A model generated the notes under the pieces. The model was given only the letters and a program-made list of their open reading frames with translations, did no database searches and was not told the DNA's origin. Made by a program: the position numbers and the translations under genes. DNA of 64,000 nt from Pseudomonas sp. HN11 (GTDB lineage: Bacteria; Pseudomonadota; Gammaproteobacteria; Pseudomonadales; Pseudomonadaceae), in assembly GCF_021390155.1 (NCBI RefSeq), contig NZ_CP089985.1, forward strand, positions 5,287,501 to 5,351,500, given 5' to 3'. Of the stretch, positions 41,966-54,518 are shown piece by piece; the stretch's first letter is position 1; each line of letters opens with the position of its first letter.

Positions 41966-42160
41966 GGTGTCCTACCTTCTTTGTGGCTCTTGGGGGAACT
42001 TGTCTTCTTGCGAAATTCTTGGGCAATGTCGGGAATCGGCCCGAACCTGGTCCAGGGTAAAACGTGTATCCAGATAAAACTTGAGGCTGGGAGCCTGCCA
42101 TGGGCCAGCGGGAATCCCACTGACACACGACAGACAACCAACCTCTAGCGCAATCGCTTA

Positions 42161-42430
42161 TTAGCGACGCAGACCCAGGCGACCGATCAGAGTCTGATAA
42201 CGACCCAGATCCTTGCCTTTCAGGTAGTCCAGCAGCTTACGGCGCTGGTTTACCATGCGGATCAGACCACGACGGGAGTGGTGATCTTTACCGTTGGCCT
42301 TGAAGTGACCTTGCAGCTTGTTGATGTTGTGGGTCAGCAGTGCAACTTGCACTTCTGGCGAACCAGTGTCACCAACAGCTTGCTGATAGTCAGCAACGAT
42401 TTGTGCTTTTTCTTGAACGTCGAGAGCCAT
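42161..42430 (-). CDS. rpsO: 30S ribosomal protein S15
   Basis: This 89-aa primary 16S-binding protein shows the S15 signature [25 protein letters not shown] segment ([19 protein letters not shown]). An AAGGA ribosome site precedes the ATG. The 115-nt gap to truB may contain its own promoter; in E. coli the leader forms an autoregulatory pseudoknot, which I could not confirm here. Confidence 0.98.
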   Translation of the reverse strand: MALDVQEKAQIVADYQQAVGDTGSPEVQVALLTHNINKLQGHFKANGKDHHSRRGLIRMVNQRRKLLDYLKGKDLGRYQTLIGRLGLRR

Positions 42431-42545
42431 GAGGCAATCCTTTTTTCAGGAAACCACCCAAAGGGCAGTTTCAACAGGCCAGGGACAAATCCCTGTATCT
42501 AAAAATGAGTGTTGACCGTGCCTGTTAACAGCCACACTCGTCCGG

Positions 42546-43463
42546 TCATTCTGACCGAATCAGTCGACGCGGCGCGATGCGCCCGTCTTCGCTCACTTCA
42601 CCGATACCGATGAAGCGACCATTATGATCCTGTACCCGCACCATACCGAATTTCGGGGCATCCGGGGCACGTACCGGCTGGCCGTTGAGCCAGTAGAACG
42701 CGCTGTGCTCCGAGAAGTGCAGCAATGGCCAATCCAGCAAGCCGCTGTCCGACGGCATCAGGAAGCGATCAACTGCTTCATTGCCACCTTCGGCGTGTAC
42801 CGCTTCCAACTCTTCCAACGTGACTGTCTGGGCCAGGCTGAAAGGACCTGCCTGGGTGCGTCGCAGTTCTGCAACGTACGCACCGCAACCGAGCTTCTCA
42901 CCGATATCTTCCACCAGGGTACGGATATAGGTGCCTTTGCTGCAGTCCACCGCCAGGCGGACAGTGTCGCCTTCACAGGCAAGCAATTCCAAGCGCGCAA
43001 TAGTAACAGAACGCGGTTCGCGCTCCACTACTTCGCCCGCACGTGCCAGTTTGTAAAGAGGCTGCCCGTCACGCTTGAGCGCCGAGTACATTGGCGGTAT
43101 CTGGCTGATTTCCCCACGAAAACCAGGTAAAGCAGCTTCAATATCAGCACGACCAACGGTCACATCGCGAACCTGCAGAACATCTCCTTCGGCGTCGGCC
43201 GTGGTGGTGGTCTTGCCCAGTTGCATCAGGGTTTCGTAACCCTTGTCGGAATCGAGCAGGTATTGCGAGAACTTGGTGGCCTCGCCAAAGCACAACGGCA
43301 GTACACCGGTGGCCAAAGGATCGAGGCTGCCGGTGTGCCCGGCCTTTTCGGCATTGAGCAACCAGCGGACCTTCTGCAACGCGGCATTGGAGGTAAAGCC
43401 AATAGGCTTGTCGAGCAGAATGATGCCGCTGACGTTGCGACGGATACGTTTGACCTGAGCCAC
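42546..43463 (-). CDS. truB: tRNA pseudouridine(55) synthase
   Basis: This 305-aa enzyme makes the pseudouridine of the T loop. The catalytic aspartate is in [17 protein letters not shown] (about residue 48), and a C-terminal PUA-like domain follows. The start is GTG, three bases after the rbfA stop, with GGAG eight bases upstream inside rbfA. It belongs to the nusA-infB-rbfA-truB operon. Confidence 0.97.
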   Translation of the reverse strand: MAQVKRIRRNVSGIILLDKPIGFTSNAALQKVRWLLNAEKAGHTGSLDPLATGVLPLCFGEATKFSQYLLDSDKGYETLMQLGKTTTTADAEGDVLQVRDVTVGRADIEAALPGFRGEISQIPPMYSALKRDGQPLYKLARAGEVVEREPRSVTIARLELLACEGDTVRLAVDCSKGTYIRTLVEDIGEKLGCGAYVAELRRTQAGPFSLAQTVTLEELEAVHAEGGNEAVDRFLMPSDSGLLDWPLLHFSEHSAFYWLNGQPVRAPDAPKFGMVRVQDHNGRFIGIGEVSEDGRIAPRRLIRSE

Positions 43464-43466
43464 CGC

Positions 43467-43862
43467 TTACTCCTTGGCGTCTTCAGGTGTGGACGGATGC
43501 TGGTTGTCTTCAGCCACGGCGCGCTCGATCAGTGCCGACAGGTGCGCACCACGCACGACGCTTTCGTCGTAGTGGAAATGCAACTGGGGAACACTGCGCA
43601 GCTTCATTTCACGGGCTAACTGCATGCGCAGAAAACCTGCGGCGGAGTTGAGCACCTTGATGCTTTGTGCAATTTCTTCGCTGCTGTCCTGCCCCATCAC
43701 GGTGATGAAGATCTTGGCGTGACCCACATCACGGCTCACTTCTACGGCGGTGATGGTGACCAGGCCAACGCGGGGGTCTTTGACTTCGCGACGGATCAGT
43801 TGGGCCAGCTCACGCTGCATCTGATCGCCGATACGCTGGGTACGGCTGTATTCTTTTGCCAT
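43467..43862 (-). CDS. rbfA: 30S ribosome-binding factor A
   Basis: This 131-aa KH-fold protein is needed for late 30S maturation and 16S 5'-end processing. Family patterns are seen ([19 protein letters not shown] at the N-terminus, [12 protein letters not shown]). The C-terminus is acidic and probably disordered. It follows infB after a 159-nt spacer that contains a long hairpin. Confidence 0.96.
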   Translation of the reverse strand: MAKEYSRTQRIGDQMQRELAQLIRREVKDPRVGLVTITAVEVSRDVGHAKIFITVMGQDSSEEIAQSIKVLNSAAGFLRMQLAREMKLRSVPQLHFHYDESVVRGAHLSALIERAVAEDNQHPSTPEDAKE

Positions 43863-43916
43863 GTCTTGTTACCTGTTACTGCCACACGGTGAAACCCGTG
43901 GGGTCTGAAAGCGGCA

Positions 43917-43950
43917 AACGCCCGGCCTGACAAAAGCCAGACCGGGCGTT
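43917..43950 (-). terminator. hairpin between infB and rbfA
   Basis: AACGCCCGG (43917-43925) pairs with CCGGGCGTT (43942-43950), with further pairing of CTG/CAG inside. The reverse strand ends GTTT without a long T-run. It may attenuate rbfA-truB or mark an RNA-processing site. Confidence 0.5.
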
Positions 43951-44021
43951 GCGTTTAGAGTCCGTACGCCGCGCGAGGCATTTGCATGCCCACACGCCGC
44001 GTGGCTCCGGAAGTGCGCGAG

Positions 44022-46547
44022 TTAGAGGCTGCGAGCAACCTGGACCTTCTCGTAGACTTCGATCTTGTCGCCAGGCTTGACGTCGTTATAGCTCTTGACG
44101 CCGATACCGCATTCCATGCCGGCACGTACTTCGGAAGCGTCATCCTTGAAGCGGCGCAGGGATTCCAGCTCGCCTTCGAAAATAACGATGTCTTCGCGCA
44201 GTACACGGATCGGACGGTTGCGGTACACAGTACCTTCGATAACCATGCAACCGGCGATCGCGCCGAACTTCGGCGAGCGGAACACGTCACGAACTTCGGC
44301 GATACCCAGGATGTTCTCCCGGACGTCGCTGCCAAGCATGCCGGTGAGGGCTTTCTTGACGTCTTCGATGATGTCGTAGATGACGTTGTAGTAACGCATG
44401 TCCAGGCCTTCCTGCTCGACGATCTTGCGAGCGCCAGCATCGGCACGCACGTTGAAACCGAACAGTACAGCGTTGGAAGCCAGTGCCAGGTTGGCGTCGG
44501 ATTCGGTGATACCACCGACACCGCCACCGACAACGCGCACTTGCACTTCGTCGTTACCCAGGCCGTTCAAGGCGCCGTTCAACGCTTCGAGAGAACCACG
44601 TACGTCAGATTTGAGGACGATGTTAAGCGTCTTCTTCTCTTCCTGGCCCATGTTCTCGAAGATGTTTTCCAGCTTGCCGGCGTGAGCACGGGCTAGCTTG
44701 ACTTCGCGGAACTTGCCTTGACGGAACAGAGCCACTTCGCGGGCTTTCTTCTCGTCGGCAACCACGCTCATCTCGTCGCCAGCGTCCGGGGTACCGTCCA
44801 GGCCGAGGATCTCGACCGGGATAGCCGGGCCGGCTTCCTTGATTGGCTTGCCGTTCTCGTCGAGCATGGCACGTACACGGCCATAGTTCGAACCGACCAG
44901 GACCATGTCGCCTTGGCGCAGGGTACCGTCTTGAACCAGTACGGTTGCAACCGGGCCACGGCCCTTGTCGAGACGGGACTCAACCACAACGCCACGGCCT
45001 GGGGCCGATGGCGTAGCAGTCAGTTCCAGAACCTCGGCTTGCAACAGAACGGCTTCGAGCAGTTCGTCAACGCCGGTACCCATCTTCGCGGAGACCGGTA
45101 CGAATGGAGTATCGCCACCCCACTCTTCAGATGTCACACCGTGAACCGACAGTTCGCTGCGGATGCGATCGAGATCGGCGCCCGGTTTGTCGATTTTGTT
45201 CACGGCAACGACCAGAGGTACACCGGCAGCCTTCGCGTGCTGGACAGCTTCAATGGTCTGCGGCATCACGCCGTCGTCCGCTGCAACCACCAGAATCACG
45301 ATGTCGGTCGCCTTGGCACCGCGGGCACGCATCGCGGTAAACGCGGCGTGACCAGGGGTGTCGAGGAAGGTGACCATACCGCGCTCGGTTTCAACGTGGT
45401 ACGCACCGATGTGCTGGGTAATACCGCCGGCTTCGCCAGCAGCCACCTTGGCGCGACGGATGTAGTCGAGCAGGGAAGTCTTACCGTGGTCAACGTGGCC
45501 CATTACGGTCACAACCGGTGCACGGGAAACGGCTTCACCTTCAAACTTCAGGGACTCGGCCAGGGAATCTTCCAGGGCGGTATCGCTGACCAGGGTCACT
45601 TTGTGGCCCAATTCCTCAGCCACAAGCTGGGCGGTTTCCTGATCCAATACCTGGTTGATGGTGGCCGGAGTGCCCAGCTTGAACATGAACTTGATGATTT
45701 CAGCTGCCTTGACCGACATCTGCTGGGCCAGATCGCCCACAGTGATGGTCTCGCCGATCTTCACTTCACGCACGACAGGGCCGGTTGGGCTCTGGAAACC
45801 GTGGGCGTTGCGTTTTTTCAGCTTGGCCTTGCCGCGACCACCACGACGGAAGCCATCGCTTTCTTCGTCGGTAGTACGTGGGGCAACGCGTGGAGCAGGC
45901 GCTTTCTCTTTGACGGAGGCACGATGCGGAGCGTTTTTGCGCTCGCCATCGCCACCACCACCGCGACGATTGTTATCGTCGGCACGTGGCTTATCCGGAC
46001 GACGAGGTTCGTCGCGTTTACGAGCGTCAGCAGCAGGTGCTGGTGCAGCGGCAACCGGAGCGGCCTCACGCACAGCTTCTACTGGAGCGCTTGGCGCGGC
46101 GACCGCTTCAGTGGCAGCAGGTTGCGCAGCAGCAGGCTGGCGACGCGCTTCTTCTTCGGCGCGACGCTTGGCTTCTTCTTCAGCCTTCTGACGAGCAGCA
46201 TTTTCTACGGCGCGACGTTCTTCCAGTTCGCGTTTGCGCTCGGCTTCGATTTCTTCCGGGCTGCGCTGTACGAAGACTTTCTTCTTGCGTACTTCAACGC
46301 TGATGCTCTTGCTACCAGCAACACGCAGGGTGCTGGTGGTTTTGCGCTGCAATGTAATCTTGCGCGGTTCTTCCACTTTCGCCTTGTGGCTGCTCTTCAA
46401 GTGAGTCAGCAAAGACTGCTTCTCACTATCGCTCACACCTTCATCGGCGGCGGTGTGCGGCAGACCTGCCTCACGCATCTGCTGCAACAGGCGCTCTACC
46501 GGTGTTTTGACCTCATCGGCCAGTTGTTTCACCGTGACTTGCGTCAT
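44022..46547 (-). CDS. infB: translation initiation factor IF-2
   Basis: This 841-aa GTPase brings initiator tRNA to the 30S subunit; the gene for that tRNA lies 2.2 kb upstream of its start. The N-terminal IF2 domain ([20 protein letters not shown]), a long charged and alanine-rich linker (about 100-250), and the G domain with GHVDHGKTS (G1), DTPGH (G3) and NKID (G4) are visible. C-terminal domains II-IV complete it. It follows nusA by 27 bp. Shorter internal starts are known for IF-2 in enterics but were not tested here. Confidence 0.98.
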   Translation of the reverse strand: MTQVTVKQLADEVKTPVERLLQQMREAGLPHTAADEGVSDSEKQSLLTHLKSSHKAKVEEPRKITLQRKTTSTLRVAGSKSISVEVRKKKVFVQRSPEEIEAERKRELEERRAVENAARQKAEEEAKRRAEEEARRQPAAAQPAATEAVAAPSAPVEAVREAAPVAAAPAPAADARKRDEPRRPDKPRADDNNRRGGGGDGERKNAPHRASVKEKAPAPRVAPRTTDEESDGFRRGGRGKAKLKKRNAHGFQSPTGPVVREVKIGETITVGDLAQQMSVKAAEIIKFMFKLGTPATINQVLDQETAQLVAEELGHKVTLVSDTALEDSLAESLKFEGEAVSRAPVVTVMGHVDHGKTSLLDYIRRAKVAAGEAGGITQHIGAYHVETERGMVTFLDTPGHAAFTAMRARGAKATDIVILVVAADDGVMPQTIEAVQHAKAAGVPLVVAVNKIDKPGADLDRIRSELSVHGVTSEEWGGDTPFVPVSAKMGTGVDELLEAVLLQAEVLELTATPSAPGRGVVVESRLDKGRGPVATVLVQDGTLRQGDMVLVGSNYGRVRAMLDENGKPIKEAGPAIPVEILGLDGTPDAGDEMSVVADEKKAREVALFRQGKFREVKLARAHAGKLENIFENMGQEEKKTLNIVLKSDVRGSLEALNGALNGLGNDEVQVRVVGGGVGGITESDANLALASNAVLFGFNVRADAGARKIVEQEGLDMRYYNVIYDIIEDVKKALTGMLGSDVRENILGIAEVRDVFRSPKFGAIAGCMVIEGTVYRNRPIRVLREDIVIFEGELESLRRFKDDASEVRAGMECGIGVKSYNDVKPGDKIEVYEKVQVARSL

Positions 46548-46574
46548 GCACTTCTCTCCTCAGGCCGCGCCTAG

Positions 46575-48056
46575 TTACTCGAACCAATGGGCTCGGGCGG
46601 CCATGATCAACTTGCCGGCACGATCATCGTCAATGCCGTCGATGTCGAGCAGATCGTCAATAGACTGCTCGGCCAGGTCTTCGCGGGTAATTACGCCGCG
46701 CACCGCCAGTTCCATCGCCAAATCCTTGTCCATACCCTCAAGCGAGAGCAGGTCTTCGGCCGGATGGGCGTCTGCCAGCTTTTCCTCAGTAGCGATGGCT
46801 TTAGTCAACAAACGATCCTTGGCCCGAGCGCGAAGCTCGTTGACGGTGTCTTCGTCAAAGCCGTCGATGTTGAGCATTTCTTCCAACGGTACGTAGGCAA
46901 TCTCTTCCAGGCTGGTGAAGCCTTCATCTACCAGCACCTGTGCCAGATCTTCATCGACTTCCAACTCTTCGATGAAGTTGCGCAGGATGTCACCGGTTTC
47001 AGCTTGCTGCTTAGCCTGGATGTCCGATTCGGTCATCACGTTCAGGGTCCAACCGGTCAACTGGCTGGCCAGACGCACGTTCTGACCACCACGACCAATG
47101 GCCTGAGCCAGATTGTCTGCGCCAACGGCGATGTCCATTGCATGGGCATCTTCGTCAACGATAATTGCCGCCACTTCAGCCGGCGACATGGCATTGATCA
47201 CGAACTGCGCCGGGTTATCGTCCCACAGGACGATGTCCACACGCTCACCGCCCAATTCGCCCGACACGGCCTGGACGCGCGAACCGCGCATACCGATGCA
47301 AGCGCCTTGCGGGTCGATGCGTTTGTCCTTGGAGCGGACCGCGATCTTGGCGCGCGAACCCGGGTCGCGGGACGCCGCCATGACTTCAATCAGGCCTTCG
47401 GCGATTTCCGGCACTTCGATACGGAACAGCTCGATCAGCATTTCCGGCGCGGTACGCGACAGGATCAGCTGAGGGCCGCGGTTCTCGGTGCGGATTTCCT
47501 TGAGCAGCGCGCGCAGGCGCACGCCGACACGGAAGGTTTCGCGAGAGATGATGTCTTCGCGAGCCAGCAACGCTTCAGCGTTGTTGCCCAGGTCAACGAT
47601 CACGTTGTCGCGGGTGACTTTTTTCACGGTGCCGGAGATGATCTCGCCCAGGCGTTCGCGATAAGCGTCAACGACTTGAGCGCGCTCGGCTTCGCGAACC
47701 TTCTGCACAATGACCTGTTTGGCGGTCTGTGCAGCAATGCGGCCGAATTCGATCGATTCGATCTTTTCTTCGACGACATCACCTACGTTGGCGCCAGGGT
47801 GCGTTTCGGCAACCTTGCTCGGCCAGGTTTCGATGGCCGGATCATCAAGATCGGCTTCTTCGACGACCGTCCAACGACGGAAAGTCTCATAGGCACCGGT
47901 GTGGCGGTTGATTTCCACACGCAGATCAACTTCGTCTTCAAAACGCTTTTTGGTAGCAGTGGCCAGGGCCAGCTCCAGCGCTTCAAAAATCACGTTTGCC
48001 GGTACGCCCTTTTCATTGGATACCGACTCAACAACCAGCAGTACTTCTTTGCTCAT
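46575..48056 (-). CDS. nusA: transcription termination/antitermination factor NusA
   Basis: This 493-aa RNA polymerase-binding factor controls pausing, termination and rrn antitermination. The domain order is N-terminal polymerase-binding region, S1, two KH domains ([37 protein letters not shown]) and two acidic C-terminal repeats. I chose the ATG at 48056 ([12 protein letters not shown]), which aligns with E. coli NusA; an upstream in-frame start adds seven residues. It sits between rimP and infB, the conserved order. Confidence 0.97.
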   Translation of the reverse strand: MSKEVLLVVESVSNEKGVPANVIFEALELALATATKKRFEDEVDLRVEINRHTGAYETFRRWTVVEEADLDDPAIETWPSKVAETHPGANVGDVVEEKIESIEFGRIAAQTAKQVIVQKVREAERAQVVDAYRERLGEIISGTVKKVTRDNVIVDLGNNAEALLAREDIISRETFRVGVRLRALLKEIRTENRGPQLILSRTAPEMLIELFRIEVPEIAEGLIEVMAASRDPGSRAKIAVRSKDKRIDPQGACIGMRGSRVQAVSGELGGERVDIVLWDDNPAQFVINAMSPAEVAAIIVDEDAHAMDIAVGADNLAQAIGRGGQNVRLASQLTGWTLNVMTESDIQAKQQAETGDILRNFIEELEVDEDLAQVLVDEGFTSLEEIAYVPLEEMLNIDGFDEDTVNELRARAKDRLLTKAIATEEKLADAHPAEDLLSLEGMDKDLAMELAVRGVITREDLAEQSIDDLLDIDGIDDDRAGKLIMAARAHWFE

Positions 48057-48103
48057 CGTACGCCTCGCCTTTCGCAAGCCATTGGATCCGCGGGATCCGC
48101 GTC

Positions 48104-48562
48104 TCAGTCAAAACTGGGAATAATGTTGGCCTTGTCGATCATATCGATCGGCAACAGGAACTCATGGTCTTCTACCTGCACCACGACATCCTGTTCTTCT
48201 ACACCGCGCAGAAGGCCCTGAAAGTTGCGTCGCCCTTCGAAGGGAGAACGCAGCTTGATCTTCACTTGTTCACCGGCAAATTTTGCAAACTGATCAATAG
48301 TGAACAGTGGGCGTTCCATGCCTGGCGAGGAAACTTCGAGGGTGTATTCAACGGAGATCGGATCTTCAACATCCAGCACACCGCTGATCTGACGGCTGAC
48401 AATGGCACAATCGTCCACCAGCACGCCGCCCTCTTTATCGATATAAACACGCAACATTGAGTGGCGACCTTGAGCCGAAAACTCAATACCCCAGCATTCA
48501 TAGCCTAGGGCCACGACCACCGGGGCCAACAAGGCCTGCAACTCTTCTAGCTTGCTCGACAC
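48104..48562 (-). CDS. rimP: ribosome maturation factor RimP
   Basis: This 152-aa protein assists early 30S assembly. Recognised by [36 protein letters not shown] and the [17 protein letters not shown]-terminal SH3-like domain. The start is the GTG at 48562 (VSSKLEEL), supported by GAGGGGG just upstream and by family length; a longer frame to 48625 would begin with unrelated hydrophobic residues. First protein gene of the rimP-nusA-infB operon, downstream of the tRNA-fMet gene. Confidence 0.96.
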   Translation of the reverse strand: MSSKLEELQALLAPVVVALGYECWGIEFSAQGRHSMLRVYIDKEGGVLVDDCAIVSRQISGVLDVEDPISVEYTLEVSSPGMERPLFTIDQFAKFAGEQVKIKLRSPFEGRRNFQGLLRGVEEQDVVVQVEDHEFLLPIDMIDKANIIPSFD

Positions 48563-48670
48563 CTGAACCCCCTCGTGCATGTATGTGCATGCTGTGCAAA
48601 ATAAAAAAATGGGCGAAACGCCCATCCTTGAAACGCCGTCGAACAGCGGCGTTGAAAGTGTCCAGCTAAC

Positions 48671-48692
48671 AAAAAGCCCCTTAAAAGGGGCT
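48671..48692 (-). terminator. terminator after tRNA-fMet
   Basis: On the reverse strand AGCCCCTT and AAGGGGCT form a stem followed by TTTTTG. It lies 10 bp downstream of the tRNA 3' end, before rimP. Confidence 0.8.
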
Positions 48693-48702
48693 CCGCTAAA
48701 AC

Positions 48703-48779
<77 letters not shown>

Positions 48780-48843
48780 ACAAAGCTGGGGCGGAAGTAT
48801 ACGACCGATCCCTTGCAGGGTCAATGTAACCTTCCACCTACAA

Positions 48844-48865
48844 GAAAGCCCGCAACAGCGGGCTC
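48844..48865 (-). terminator. terminator after tRNA-Leu
   Basis: AGCCCGC (48847-48853) pairs with GCGGGCT (48858-48864). On the reverse strand it is followed by TTCTTG. It lies 11 bp after the tRNA-Leu 3' end. Confidence 0.7.
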
Positions 48866-48875
48866 TCCTGACAAT

Positions 48876-48961
48876 TGGTACCGAGAAGGGGACTCGAACC
48901 CCTACACCCTATGGGCACAACCACCTCAAGGTTGCGTGTCTACCAATTCCACCACCTCGGC
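48876..48961 (-). tRNA. tRNA-Leu (anticodon GAG)
   Basis: This 86-nt class II tRNA has a long variable arm, an encoded CCA, and the anticodon loop TTGAGGT giving GAG. The 5' sequence GCCGAGGTGGTGGAATTGG is the standard tRNA-Leu start. It follows secG by 22 bp and is probably cotranscribed with it. Confidence 0.97.
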
Positions 48962-48983
48962 AATACAGCGCTTACAACCCTTC

Positions 48984-49367
48984 TTACTTCTGCTCTTGAG
49001 CTGGAGGTACGTCAGTCGCTGGAGTAGCCGACTTTTGCTCTTGAAGCACCGGGACATCATCAGAAGCCGGTTTTGCTTTTGGTACTTCCAACACTGCTGG
49101 ATTTGGGAGACCTACCTGAGTCAGCACATGAGCCTTCTCTTTAGCAAAGTAACCTAACCCCAAGCTGGTTATGAAGAAACCGGCGGCAAGTATAGCAGTA
49201 AACTTACTAAGAAAGGTAGAGGAACCTTGGCTTCCGAACACAGTATTTGAAGCACCTGCACCGAAAGACGCACCAGCATCCGCACCTTTACCCTGTTGCA
49301 GCAAAACCAGAGCAACTACGCTCAGAGCAGCCAACAGATGAAAAACGACTACGACTGTTTCCAGCAT
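48984..49367 (-). CDS. secG: preprotein translocase subunit SecG
   Basis: This 127-aa inner-membrane protein assists SecYEG export. Two hydrophobic helices are visible ([19 protein letters not shown] and [17 protein letters not shown]), with the conserved [13 protein letters not shown] loop between. The Pro/Ala/Lys-rich tail is typical of Pseudomonas. The start is the ATG at 49367; upstream in-frame residues belong to the end of tpiA. It begins 4 bp after the tpiA stop. Confidence 0.96.
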   Translation of the reverse strand: MLETVVVVFHLLAALSVVALVLLQQGKGADAGASFGAGASNTVFGSQGSSTFLSKFTAILAAGFFITSLGLGYFAKEKAHVLTQVGLPNPAVLEVPKAKPASDDVPVLQEQKSATPATDVPPAQEQK

Positions 49368-49371
49368 TTTT

Positions 49372-50127
49372 TCAGTTTCCCGCGGCGCGACAGATCGCAC
49401 CGAACTCATCTGCATTCAGGGAAGCTCCACCAATGAGCCCCCCATCGATATCCGGCATGCCGAACAGTTCGACCGCATTGGCCGCCTTCACGCTGCCGCC
49501 GTATAGAAGACGCACACCTTGTGCGACTTCAGAATTCTCTGCCGCCAACTGCGCGCGGATGGCTGCATGCACATCCTGCGCCTGTTGCGGTGTAGCAGTC
49601 AGCCCGGTACCAATGGCCCAGACCGGCTCGTAAGCAATCACTGCCTTTGCAAACGCACCAACCCCCAGCTCCTCGATGATGCTGCCCAACTGACGCGAGA
49701 CAACTTCAAGAGTCTTGCCCGATTCGCGCTGCTCCAGAGTCTCCCCTATGCACAACACTGGAATCAGGCCGCAAGCCTGTGCCGCTGCGAACTTGCGATT
49801 GAGTGTCCCGTCACGCTCGCCCATCATCTGGCGGCGCTCGGAGTGCCCGACAAGCACATAGGAACAACCCGCATCAACCAACTGACTCGGCGAAATCTCA
49901 CCGGTCAACGCACCTTGCATCGGCTCCACCGCAGAATTCTGCGCGCCGACCTGGATCGACTTACCTTTCAAGCCATCAACCACCTGGTTGATATGCAAGC
50001 AAGGCGGAAAAACCGCAACATCAACACCGCTAGGCAAGGCCAAGTGACGAAGGCCATTGATCAGCTCAGCGACACTGGCGCGGGTACCGTGCATCTTCCA
50101 GTTACCAGCTACCATAGTGCGACGCAT
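49372..50127 (-). CDS. tpiA: triose-phosphate isomerase
   Basis: This 251-aa TIM barrel interconverts dihydroxyacetone phosphate and glyceraldehyde-3-phosphate. It shows N-terminal VAGNWKMHG (catalytic Asn and Lys), VLVGHSERR (catalytic His) and [11 protein letters not shown] (catalytic Glu, with the following flexible loop). GAGG lies six bases before the ATG. It lies between glmM and secG. Confidence 0.98.
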   Translation of the reverse strand: MRRTMVAGNWKMHGTRASVAELINGLRHLALPSGVDVAVFPPCLHINQVVDGLKGKSIQVGAQNSAVEPMQGALTGEISPSQLVDAGCSYVLVGHSERRQMMGERDGTLNRKFAAAQACGLIPVLCIGETLEQRESGKTLEVVSRQLGSIIEELGVGAFAKAVIAYEPVWAIGTGLTATPQQAQDVHAAIRAQLAAENSEVAQGVRLLYGGSVKAANAVELFGMPDIDGGLIGGASLNADEFGAICRAAGN

Positions 50128-50193
50128 GCTGTACCTCGTCGGTCAAAGTGGGCGCAGATGTTACCCAACCATCTCATCACTGGCAAGCCGAAT

Positions 50194-51531
50194 TCAGGCG
50201 CAAACTTCAGTTACCAGTTTTGCCAGGTCTTCGGCATGACCGCGAACCTGTGTTTCGTCTTCACCTTCGACCATGACACGCACCAGAGGCTCTGTGCCGG
50301 ACTTGCGCAACAGCACTCGACCACGACCCGCCATCGCCAGAGTCACACGATCGCACGCCTCTTTGACAGCGGGGTGCTCGATCGGATTATCGCCGCCGGC
50401 AAAACGCACATTGAGCAGCACTTGCGGACATTTGCGCAGGGCCTGGCGCGCCTGGGCAAGGCTCTCTTCGCGACGACGCAAGGAAAGCAGAACCTGCAAC
50501 GCAGCAATGATCGCATCGCCAGTCGTAGTGTGCTGGAAGCAGACAACATGCCCGGAGTTTTCGCCACCCACCTGCCAGTTACGCTCAAGCAACTCAGCGA
50601 TCACATAACGGTCACCGACATTGGCGCGCACGAACGGGATACCCAAATCCGCCAAGGCCAATTCAAGACCCAGATTACTCATCAGCGTACCGACAACACC
50701 ACCTTGCAGCTTGTTACGCTCATGCATATCGCGCGCAATGATGAACAAGAGATCGTCACCATCAACAATGGCACCGGTATGATCCACCATGAGAACACGG
50801 TCACCATCGCCGTCAAACGCAATACCCAGGTCCGCATGCTCGGCGAGGACGGCCGCCTGCAACTGCTCCATATGGGTGGAGCCACAGTTTTCGTTGATAT
50901 TCAAACCATTAGGCTGGGCCGACAGCACCGTCACGTCAGCACCCAACTCCTTGAACACGCTAGGCGCGACTTTATAGGTCGCACCATGGGCGCAGTCGAC
51001 CACAATCTTCAGGCCGGCGAAATTGGTACTGCTCGGCACACTGCTCTTGCAGAACTCGATATAACGGCCGGATGCGTCATTGATACGCGAAACTTTGCCA
51101 AGCTTGCTGGACTCAACCACCGTCATCGGCGCATCCAGCAGCTCTTCGATCATCAACTCGATCTCGTCGGGCAGCTTGGTGCCCTGGCCCGAGAAGAACT
51201 TGATGCCGTTGTCATCATGAGGGTTATGCGAAGCACTGATCACGATACCGGCTTCAGCGTGAAAGGTACGCGTCAGGTAAGCGATCGCTGGCGTCGGCAT
51301 GGGCCCCAGCAGCATGACATCAGCCCCCGCGGCAGACAGACCCGCCTCCAGTGCGGACTCAAACATGTAGCCCGAAATTCGGGTGTCTTTACCCACCAGG
51401 ATACGGCAAGCCCCCATGCTGCGGAACGCCATGCCAGCCGCCCAACCCAGCTTGAGCATGAAATCAGGAGTAATCGGAAATTCGCCGACCCGACCACGGA
51501 TACCGTCGGTGCCAAAGTATTTTTTAGTCAT
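50194..51531 (-). CDS. glmM: phosphoglucosamine mutase
   Basis: This 445-aa alpha-D-phosphohexomutase converts glucosamine-6-phosphate to glucosamine-1-phosphate for UDP-GlcNAc, feeding peptidoglycan and LPS. The phosphoserine loop is [15 protein letters not shown], the metal loop is FDGDGDR, and the sugar-binding motif is GGENSGH. It starts 16 bp after folP with GGAG upstream, as in the conserved ftsH-folP-glmM row. Confidence 0.98.
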   Translation of the reverse strand: MTKKYFGTDGIRGRVGEFPITPDFMLKLGWAAGMAFRSMGACRILVGKDTRISGYMFESALEAGLSAAGADVMLLGPMPTPAIAYLTRTFHAEAGIVISASHNPHDDNGIKFFSGQGTKLPDEIELMIEELLDAPMTVVESSKLGKVSRINDASGRYIEFCKSSVPSSTNFAGLKIVVDCAHGATYKVAPSVFKELGADVTVLSAQPNGLNINENCGSTHMEQLQAAVLAEHADLGIAFDGDGDRVLMVDHTGAIVDGDDLLFIIARDMHERNKLQGGVVGTLMSNLGLELALADLGIPFVRANVGDRYVIAELLERNWQVGGENSGHVVCFQHTTTGDAIIAALQVLLSLRRREESLAQARQALRKCPQVLLNVRFAGGDNPIEHPAVKEACDRVTLAMAGRGRVLLRKSGTEPLVRVMVEGEDETQVRGHAEDLAKLVTEVCA

Positions 51532-51547
51532 AAGTGCTCCATCATTC

Positions 51548-52399
51548 TTATTCGGCTGATTCTACAGCGGCAATCATACGCACTACATCTATGGTCTCGG
51601 CGACATCATGCACACGCAAGATACGCGCACCCTTGGTCACCGCCAGCGCCGCCAGCGCAAGACCGCCATACAGCCGTTCACCCACCGGACGATTCAAGGC
51701 CAGCCCTATCATGCTCTTGCGCGAAACGCCGACCAATAGGGGGCGACCCAGGGCATGCAGGGCTTCCATATGCTTGAACAGGCTTAGATTGTGCTGCAGG
51801 GTCTTAGCAAAGCCGAAGCCGGGATCGAGGATGATTTTTTCCTCAGCAATGCCGGCGGCAGCACACTGAGCGACCCGCTCAGCAAGAAAACCGCTTACTT
51901 CGCCGACAAGATCATCATAGTGAGGGCTGTCCTGCATGTTGCCGGGCTCACCCAGCATGTGCATCAGGCACACTGGCAAACCGGTTGCCGCAGCCGCATC
52001 AAGGGCGCCGTCACGCTGAAGGGAGCGCACATCGTTGATCAGTCCCGCCCCAAGGCGTGCAGTTTCGCGCATCACGGCAGGCGTCGAGGTATCAACCGAG
52101 ATGATCACATCCAGCTCACGCGCAATACGTTCGACGATCGGCGCCACCCTCTCCAGCTCCTCCAACGGAGAAACGATGCGAGCACCAGGCCGAGTCGACT
52201 CACCACCGACGTCAATCAGGGTCGCTCCCGCCATAACCATGGCTTCAGCATGACGCAATGCCGCATCAAGCTGGCTGAAGCGGCCGCCATCGGAAAAGGA
52301 GTCGGGAGTTACATTAAGGATGCCCATAACATGCATATGGGCCAAATCAAGAACCCGATTGCCGCAAGGCAACCGGGTGGAGGACAACACAGAAGTCAT
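51548..52399 (-). CDS. folP: dihydropteroate synthase
   Basis: This 283-aa TIM-barrel enzyme joins the FolK product to p-aminobenzoate and is the sulfonamide target. It has [28 protein letters not shown] and the C-terminal GVSRKSMIG motif. No insertions typical of sulfonamide-resistant forms stand out by eye. AAGG precedes the ATG, and it lies 8 bp after ftsH. Confidence 0.97.
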   Translation of the reverse strand: MTSVLSSTRLPCGNRVLDLAHMHVMGILNVTPDSFSDGGRFSQLDAALRHAEAMVMAGATLIDVGGESTRPGARIVSPLEELERVAPIVERIARELDVIISVDTSTPAVMRETARLGAGLINDVRSLQRDGALDAAAATGLPVCLMHMLGEPGNMQDSPHYDDLVGEVSGFLAERVAQCAAAGIAEEKIILDPGFGFAKTLQHNLSLFKHMEALHALGRPLLVGVSRKSMIGLALNRPVGERLYGGLALAALAVTKGARILRVHDVAETIDVVRMIAAVESAE

Positions 52400-52407
52400 T
52401 TCAAACC

Positions 52408-54327
52408 TTAGACGTCAGCTGCAGGGCCGCCGATCGGGGTTTCAGGGCGTTCGTTCTGAACCACAGGCGGAGTGCCAGAGGTGCCCGAACCGCCTTCCCA
52501 ATCACGTGGCTCACGAGGCGTACGACCGGCCATGATGTCGTCGATCTGGTCGGCGTCGATGGTCTCATACTTCATCAGCGCATCCGCCATGGCATCCAGC
52601 TTGTCGCGGTTATCCGTCAGGATCTGCTTGGCCGTGCCGTAGCACTGGTCAATGATGCTGCGCACTTCGGAGTCGATCAGCTTGGCCGTCTCCCCGGAGA
52701 AGCTGGCATTTTGACCGCCACCGCCACGCCCCAGAAACACTTCACCTTCTTCTTCGGCATACATCAGCGGGCCGAGCTTTTCCGACAACCCCCACTTGGT
52801 CACCATGTTCCGTGCAATCTGGCTGGCACGCATGATGTCGTTGGAAGCACCAGTGGTGACACCGTCAAAGCCAAGGGTCATTTCTTCAGCGATCCGGCCC
52901 CCGTACAGCGAGCAGATCTGGCTGATCAGCGCACGCTTGGAGAGGCTGTAACGGTCCTCTTCCGGCAGGAACATCGTAACCCCCAGCGCCCGACCACGAG
53001 GAATGATCGACACCTTGTAGACCGGGTCGTGCTCAGGCACAACGCGACCGACAATGGCGTGACCGGCTTCGTGATAAGCGGTGTTCTGCTTCTCTTTCTC
53101 GGACATGACCATGGATTTGCGCTCGGCGCCCATCATGATCTTGTCTTTCGCCAGTTCGAACTCTTTCATTTCAACGATGCGCTTGCCGGTACGGGCAGCA
53201 AACAACGAGGCCTCATTGACCAGGTTGGCCAGGTCAGCACCGGAGAAGCCAGGCGTACCACGGGCAATCACGGCCGGGGCCACGTCGTCCCCCATGGGGA
53301 CTTTGCGCATGTGTACTTTGAGAATCTGCTCGCGACCACGGATATCCGGCAGCCCCACCACGACCTGACGGTCGAAACGGCCTGGACGCAGCAACGCGGG
53401 GTCCAATACGTCCGGACGGTTGGTTGCAGCGATGACGATGATGCCGTCATTCATTTCAAAGCCATCCATCTCAACCAGCAACTGGTTAAGGGTCTGCTCA
53501 CGCTCATCATGACCACCGCCCATGCCAGCACCACGATGCCGACCAACGGCGTCGATTTCATCGATGAAGATGATGCATGGCGCGTGCTTCTTGGCCTGCT
53601 CGAACATATCGCGAACACGGCTGGCGCCAACACCGACGAACATTTCGACGAAGTCAGAACCGGAAATGGTGAAGAAAGGCACCTTGGCTTCGCCGGCAAT
53701 CGCCTTGGCCAGCAAGGTTTTACCGGTACCCGGAGGACCGACCATCAATACACCGCGAGGAATACGGCCACCCAGACGCTGGAACTTGCCCGGGTCACGC
53801 AGGAACTCGACCAGTTCGCCGACTTCCTCCTTGGCTTCGTCGCAACCGGCAACGTCAGCCAGTGTGGTTTTCACCTGATCTTCAGAGAGCAGGCGCGCCT
53901 TGCTCTTGCCAAAGCTCATCGGCCCGCCCTTGCCCCCTGCACCACCTTGCATCTGGCGCATGAAGAACATGAACACGGCGATAATCACCAAAATCGGGAA
54001 GCTGGCCACCAAGAGTTGAGTCCAGATACTCTGCTGCTCAGGCTGCTTGCCTTCAACGACCACCTTGTTATCCACCAGGTCGCCGATCAAGCCATTGTCC
54101 TGAATCGCCGGACGAATAGTCTTGAAGCTGTCGCCATCGTTGCGCTTGCCGGTGATCACATAGCCATCAACCGCTACGCGCTCGACCTTGCCATCCTTAA
54201 CTTGCTGGATGAAGTCGGAATAGTTGAGGGTCTGCGGCTCGTTAGGGCTGGAGAAGTTGTTCATCACCGTCACCAGGACAGCCGCGATGATCAACCACAG
54301 GATCAGATTCTTTGCCATATCGTTCAA
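52408..54327 (-). CDS. ftsH: ATP-dependent zinc metalloprotease FtsH
   Basis: This 639-aa membrane AAA+ protease degrades unassembled membrane proteins and short-lived regulators. Two membrane helices (about 8-24 and 108-126) flank a periplasmic domain. Walker A is GPPGTGKT, the second region of homology includes [20 protein letters not shown], and the zinc site is HEAGH. The start could be TTG at 54327 (MNDMAKNL) or ATG at 54318. The GAGGG at 54335-54339 is seven bases from the TTG but sixteen from the ATG, which favours TTG. Confidence 0.97.
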   Translation of the reverse strand: MNDMAKNLILWLIIAAVLVTVMNNFSSPNEPQTLNYSDFIQQVKDGKVERVAVDGYVITGKRNDGDSFKTIRPAIQDNGLIGDLVDNKVVVEGKQPEQQSIWTQLLVASFPILVIIAVFMFFMRQMQGGAGGKGGPMSFGKSKARLLSEDQVKTTLADVAGCDEAKEEVGELVEFLRDPGKFQRLGGRIPRGVLMVGPPGTGKTLLAKAIAGEAKVPFFTISGSDFVEMFVGVGASRVRDMFEQAKKHAPCIIFIDEIDAVGRHRGAGMGGGHDEREQTLNQLLVEMDGFEMNDGIIVIAATNRPDVLDPALLRPGRFDRQVVVGLPDIRGREQILKVHMRKVPMGDDVAPAVIARGTPGFSGADLANLVNEASLFAARTGKRIVEMKEFELAKDKIMMGAERKSMVMSEKEKQNTAYHEAGHAIVGRVVPEHDPVYKVSIIPRGRALGVTMFLPEEDRYSLSKRALISQICSLYGGRIAEEMTLGFDGVTTGASNDIMRASQIARNMVTKWGLSEKLGPLMYAEEEGEVFLGRGGGGQNASFSGETAKLIDSEVRSIIDQCYGTAKQILTDNRDKLDAMADALMKYETIDADQIDDIMAGRTPREPRDWEGGSGTSGTPPVVQNERPETPIGGPAADV

Positions 54328-54518
54328 TTAACTACCCTCTGAAGCAAGCTCCGCTACTGGCGCGCGCTTCGCATGATATTCACCGGCCTAACTTACTACA
54401 TTACCTACAACTCTGGCAGGCGCCGTCTGTAACCCTTTGTGAAACTTTGACTACACAATATTCGTAAAGCTTCGTGACGAAAGCGATATAAAAAAACCTA
54501 TCGCCCCCCTCAAATTCT

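Noticed and set aside
44718..46574. 618-codon open frame on the plus strand opposite infB
   Set aside because: Antisense of the IF-2 gene; the repetitive Ser/Arg/Phe composition comes from the Ala/Lys/Glu-rich linker codons of infB.
49519..51777. 752-codon open frame on the plus strand opposite tpiA and glmM
   Set aside because: It crosses two conserved genes in antisense and shows no recognisable motif or ribosome site.
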